Origin: Streptomyces sp. NBC_00663
Lineage (GTDB): Bacteria; Actinomycetota; Actinomycetes; Streptomycetales; Streptomycetaceae
Assembly (NCBI RefSeq): GCF_036226885.1
Contig: NZ_CP109027.1
Coordinates: forward strand, 1,922,001-1,986,000
Direction: 5' to 3'
DNA length: 64,000 nt
Positions within the stretch are counted from its first letter, which is position 1. Each line of letters begins with the position of its first letter. Made by a program: the position numbers and the translations under genes. Shown here piece after piece: positions 62,106 to 64,000 of this stretch. The notes under the pieces are model-generated. The model was not told where the DNA came from. It saw nothing but the letters and a program-made list of their open reading frames with translations, and ran no database searches.

Positions 62106-63506
62106 TCAGTCCTCCTCGACCGCTTCGACGACCGTCCGTTCGAAGTCGCGCAGCAGACCGGTCACCTGCTCGACGCGGTAGCGCGTGGAGTCCGCGATGA
62201 GGCTCATGGAGGCGTAGTCGCCCAGGCCCCAGACGGCGAACATGGCCTCGGCCGGGCGGCTTTCATGGCCTTCGAGCTGCCAGATCTTCGTATTCCGGGC
62301 CTGTTCGCGCAGGGGAACCGTCTCGCGCAGGGCTGCCGCGCGCCGTTTCGCCGTCTCCGTGCTCTCCCCGTCGAGGAGTCTGGCGCCGTCCGCGATGCGG
62401 AGGCTGACGGACCAGCCGAAGTCGGCGGACCGGCCGTTGGCCTTGGTGCTCTCCGCGATGGCGTCTCGCTGCTCGCGCGGGTCGAAGTACCCGTACTTGT
62501 AGGCGGCGAGGCTGACTTTCGCGGCCTGGTGGACGAGGTCGCGGAAGCCGCCGTCGCCGATCTTCAGACACAGCGGCGAGTCCTGGAAGACGTTGGCGAC
62601 CATGCCGCGCATCTTGGGATGGAAACGGTTGGAGGAGGCGAGGGTCACCGCGCCGGTGTCGTGGCCGTCGAGGCGGGCCCGCACCAGGCACACGGTGGCC
62701 AGCAGGACCATCTCCTCGGTGACTCCGTAGCGCTGCGCCAGAATGCGGGTTCCGTTACTGATCGCCGTCGAGTCGCAGGCGACCTCGAAGAAGCGTGGTG
62801 TGAGCGGTTGGTGTCCGTGGCTTCCGGCAGCGGGACGGAGCGGAGCCTGTTCCAGCTGACGGCGCTGATAGGCGCCGGCCGCCCGGGCGTGCCGACGGCC
62901 CCGTTCGCTGTCCTGGAAGTCGAGCAGGTCCCGGGTCTGCCAGAGGTCCGGCAGCGGGACGTCCGGGTCCTGCGCGAGACGGCGCAGTTCCTCACCGAGG
63001 ACGGCGGAGCCGATGCCGTCGACCGACATGTGCTGGATCCAGGCCACCAGGGCGTGCGCCTTGCCGTGTCGTACGAGCACGGCGAACCGGACCGGGGTGT
63101 CGGCGCGGCCCAGCGGACGCCGGCCGAGCACGTCCAGGGCGTCGCTCATGGCCTCTTCCAGCTGCTGCCTGCCGTCCGCCGCCGTCTCGACGAGGAGCAC
63201 CTCGCACCGGACCGTGTCCCGGATCTCCTGCTCCGCCTCCCCGGCCTCCCCCGCCTCTCCCGTCGCGACCGGGTAGACGGTGCGCAGCGTGTCGTGGCGC
63301 AGGACGGCGGCCCGTACGGCATCCAGTGCGGCGTCGAGTGCCACGGGCCGGTCCAGGACGAGCCGGAGCGGTACGTTCAGCCGCGGCGCGGTGAACATGC
63401 GCTCGCCGAGGATCTCGTAGAGCCAGCGCTGTGACCAGGTGAGGCCGCAGCGGTACGCGCGGCCTCCTTCGACGGCCACGTTCATCTGTCGTTGTGGTTC
63501 AGTCAC
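62106..63506 (-). CDS. Stand-alone NRPS condensation domain protein
   Basis: 466 residues, GTG start. Condensation fold with SQRWLYEILGE, LRHDTLRTVY and the active-site motif Q158-H-M-S-V-D-G164, in which the first His of HHxxxDG is Gln while the second, catalytic His159 and the DG are kept. Further markers: ASSNRFHPKMRGMVANVFQDSPL and DFGWSVSLRIADGA. A short GEA triplet repeat (about 83-91) lies in the first half. Likely forms an amide or ester between two carrier-bound or free substrates. Confidence 0.85.
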   Translation of the reverse strand: MTEPQRQMNVAVEGGRAYRCGLTWSQRWLYEILGERMFTAPRLNVPLRLVLDRPVALDAALDAVRAAVLRHDTLRTVYPVATGEAGEAGEAEQEIRDTVRCEVLLVETAADGRQQLEEAMSDALDVLGRRPLGRADTPVRFAVLVRHGKAHALVAWIQHMSVDGIGSAVLGEELRRLAQDPDVPLPDLWQTRDLLDFQDSERGRRHARAAGAYQRRQLEQAPLRPAAGSHGHQPLTPRFFEVACDSTAISNGTRILAQRYGVTEEMVLLATVCLVRARLDGHDTGAVTLASSNRFHPKMRGMVANVFQDSPLCLKIGDGGFRDLVHQAAKVSLAAYKYGYFDPREQRDAIAESTKANGRSADFGWSVSLRIADGARLLDGESTETAKRRAAALRETVPLREQARNTKIWQLEGHESRPAEAMFAVWGLGDYASMSLIADSTRYRVEQVTGLLRDFERTVVEAVEED

Positions 63507-64000
63507 GTTCGGCTGCCACCAGATGGCTGCGCGGCAGGTCCGGCAGGTCGGGCACCGAGGCGTTCCGGGGCCACCTGCCGTAATTGGCGTCAGGGCGCCC
63601 CGCCTCGGTGACGACGAGAGGACGCCAGCCGGCCTCCGCCACGAAGGATCCCGGGTCGTCCGTGGCGGACTGCCAGGGGCTGCCGGCGCGTTCGAGCTTG
63701 TCCAGCCATTCCCGCATGTACGGGAAGCGGTAGATCCCGGTACCGATCAGGTCGACCGCGAGGCGGCTCCCCGGGGCCGACAACCCGGCCGCCACGTCGA
63801 GGGTGCGGCGGGCCAGGGACTCGGGCAGATAGAAGAGCACGCCCTCCGCGAACCACGCCGTCCGCGCCGACGGGTCGAAACCGGCGTCCAGAAGCTTCGC
63901 GCCCCAGTCGTCGCCGAGCTCGGTCCCCACGGCACGGCGTCCGCACCGCGGTTCGGCCCCGGCCTCGGCGAGAACCTTGTCCTTGTAGGTCAGCACCGGC
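63499..64000 (-). CDS. Class I SAM methyltransferase (LCM/TIGR00027-like), 5' end outside window
   Basis: Partial: about 167 C-terminal residues. VLTYKDKVLAEAGAEPRCGRR leads into ELGDDWGAKLLDAGFDPSARTAWFAEGVLFYLP, the leucine-carboxyl-methyltransferase/TIGR00027 pattern. Since KDKVL normally follows the SAM-binding region, the N-terminus lies beyond the right edge; the GTG near 63996 is internal. It overlaps the condensation gene by 8 bp. Probably O-methylates the product or an intermediate. Confidence 0.85.
   Translation of the reverse strand, partial: PVLTYKDKVLAEAGAEPRCGRRAVGTELGDDWGAKLLDAGFDPSARTAWFAEGVLFYLPESLARRTLDVAAGLSAPGSRLAVDLIGTGIYRFPYMREWLDKLERAGSPWQSATDDPGSFVAEAGWRPLVVTEAGRPDANYGRWPRNASVPDLPDLPRSHLVAAERD

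Noticed and set aside
1..64000. Mobile elements, tRNAs, CRISPR arrays or prophage
   Set aside because: No transposase, integrase, phage structural gene, tRNA-like cloverleaf or regularly spaced repeat array was found; composition is uniform apart from the promoter gaps.

Overview
The window is high-GC actinobacterial DNA, almost certainly from a Streptomyces chromosome. The support is strong G/C third-position bias, frequent GTG (and some TTG) starts, many ATGA/GTGA translational overlaps, large LuxR-family regulators, a Tat-type chitosanase, a secreted trypsin and a secondary-metabolite locus. No rRNA, tRNA, CRISPR array, insertion sequence or prophage was seen.

Layout. (1) 1-7.4 kb: the 3' part of malate synthase, a SelW-like small protein coupled to a HipA-like kinase-fold protein, a divergent pair of NRPS-independent siderophore (IucA/IucC) synthetases, and a two-gene exported module (VWA protein plus a membrane-anchored partner). 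(2) 7.4-16.1 kb: housekeeping and accessory genes: two HxlR regulators, each divergent from its neighbour (an aminotransferase and a DHA2 MFS exporter), a histidine phosphatase, a thioesterase, a NmrA-like reductase/AraC pair and a GH46 chitosanase. (3) 16.1-28 kb: a purine-catabolism and glyoxylate-assimilation island: NCS2 purine permease, 8-oxoguanine deaminase, urate oxidase, HIU hydrolase, OHCU decarboxylase, a HTH protein, hydroxypyruvate isomerase, tartronate semialdehyde reductase, catalase and glyoxylate carboligase. Urate is opened to allantoin. The glyoxylate made from allantoin (those enzymes are not in the window) can be condensed to tartronate semialdehyde and reduced to glycerate, or taken by malate synthase. 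Catalase removes the H2O2 made by urate oxidase. Two shared operator types tie the island together: a TTCC-N7-GGAA pair 21 bp apart before hyi and gcl, and a 19-nt element at the -35 box of both the uraD operon and catalase.

(4) 28.2-41.5 kb: a degenerate Mrr-fold zinc-ribbon protein, GNAT, two coupled acyl-CoA synthetases divergent from a LuxR regulator, a LAL regulator, a trypsin, a tautomerase, LysR, an AlkZ-like winged-helix protein and CorA.

(5) 41.56 kb to the right edge: a biosynthetic gene cluster that continues beyond the window. It starts with a LuxR-type regulator. A plus-strand operon follows: a KAS III-like enzyme with a Cys-His-His set, a second thiolase-fold protein without the catalytic Cys, a truncated acyl-CoA dehydrogenase-like subunit and a full acyl-CoA dehydrogenase. 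A tightly coupled eight-gene minus-strand operon encodes sugar-nucleotide work: nucleotidylyltransferase, nucleotide-sugar dehydrogenase, epimerase/decarboxylase, DegT aminotransferase and GT4, plus an AMP ligase, a glycoside-hydrolase-fold protein and an alcohol dehydrogenase. A plus-strand operon then encodes an ATP-grasp ligase, a PLP decarboxylase, an ACP and a PPTase, the same set used in butirosin biosynthesis (BtrJ/K/I) to make 4-aminobutyryl-ACP from glutamate. Last comes a minus-strand set of methyltransferase, stand-alone condensation domain, carrier protein and amidase. My reading is that the cluster makes an omega-amino-acyl unit on an ACP, extends or desaturates it, joins it by the condensation domain and decorates it with an amino sugar. 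The product is unknown to me and the assignment is inference.
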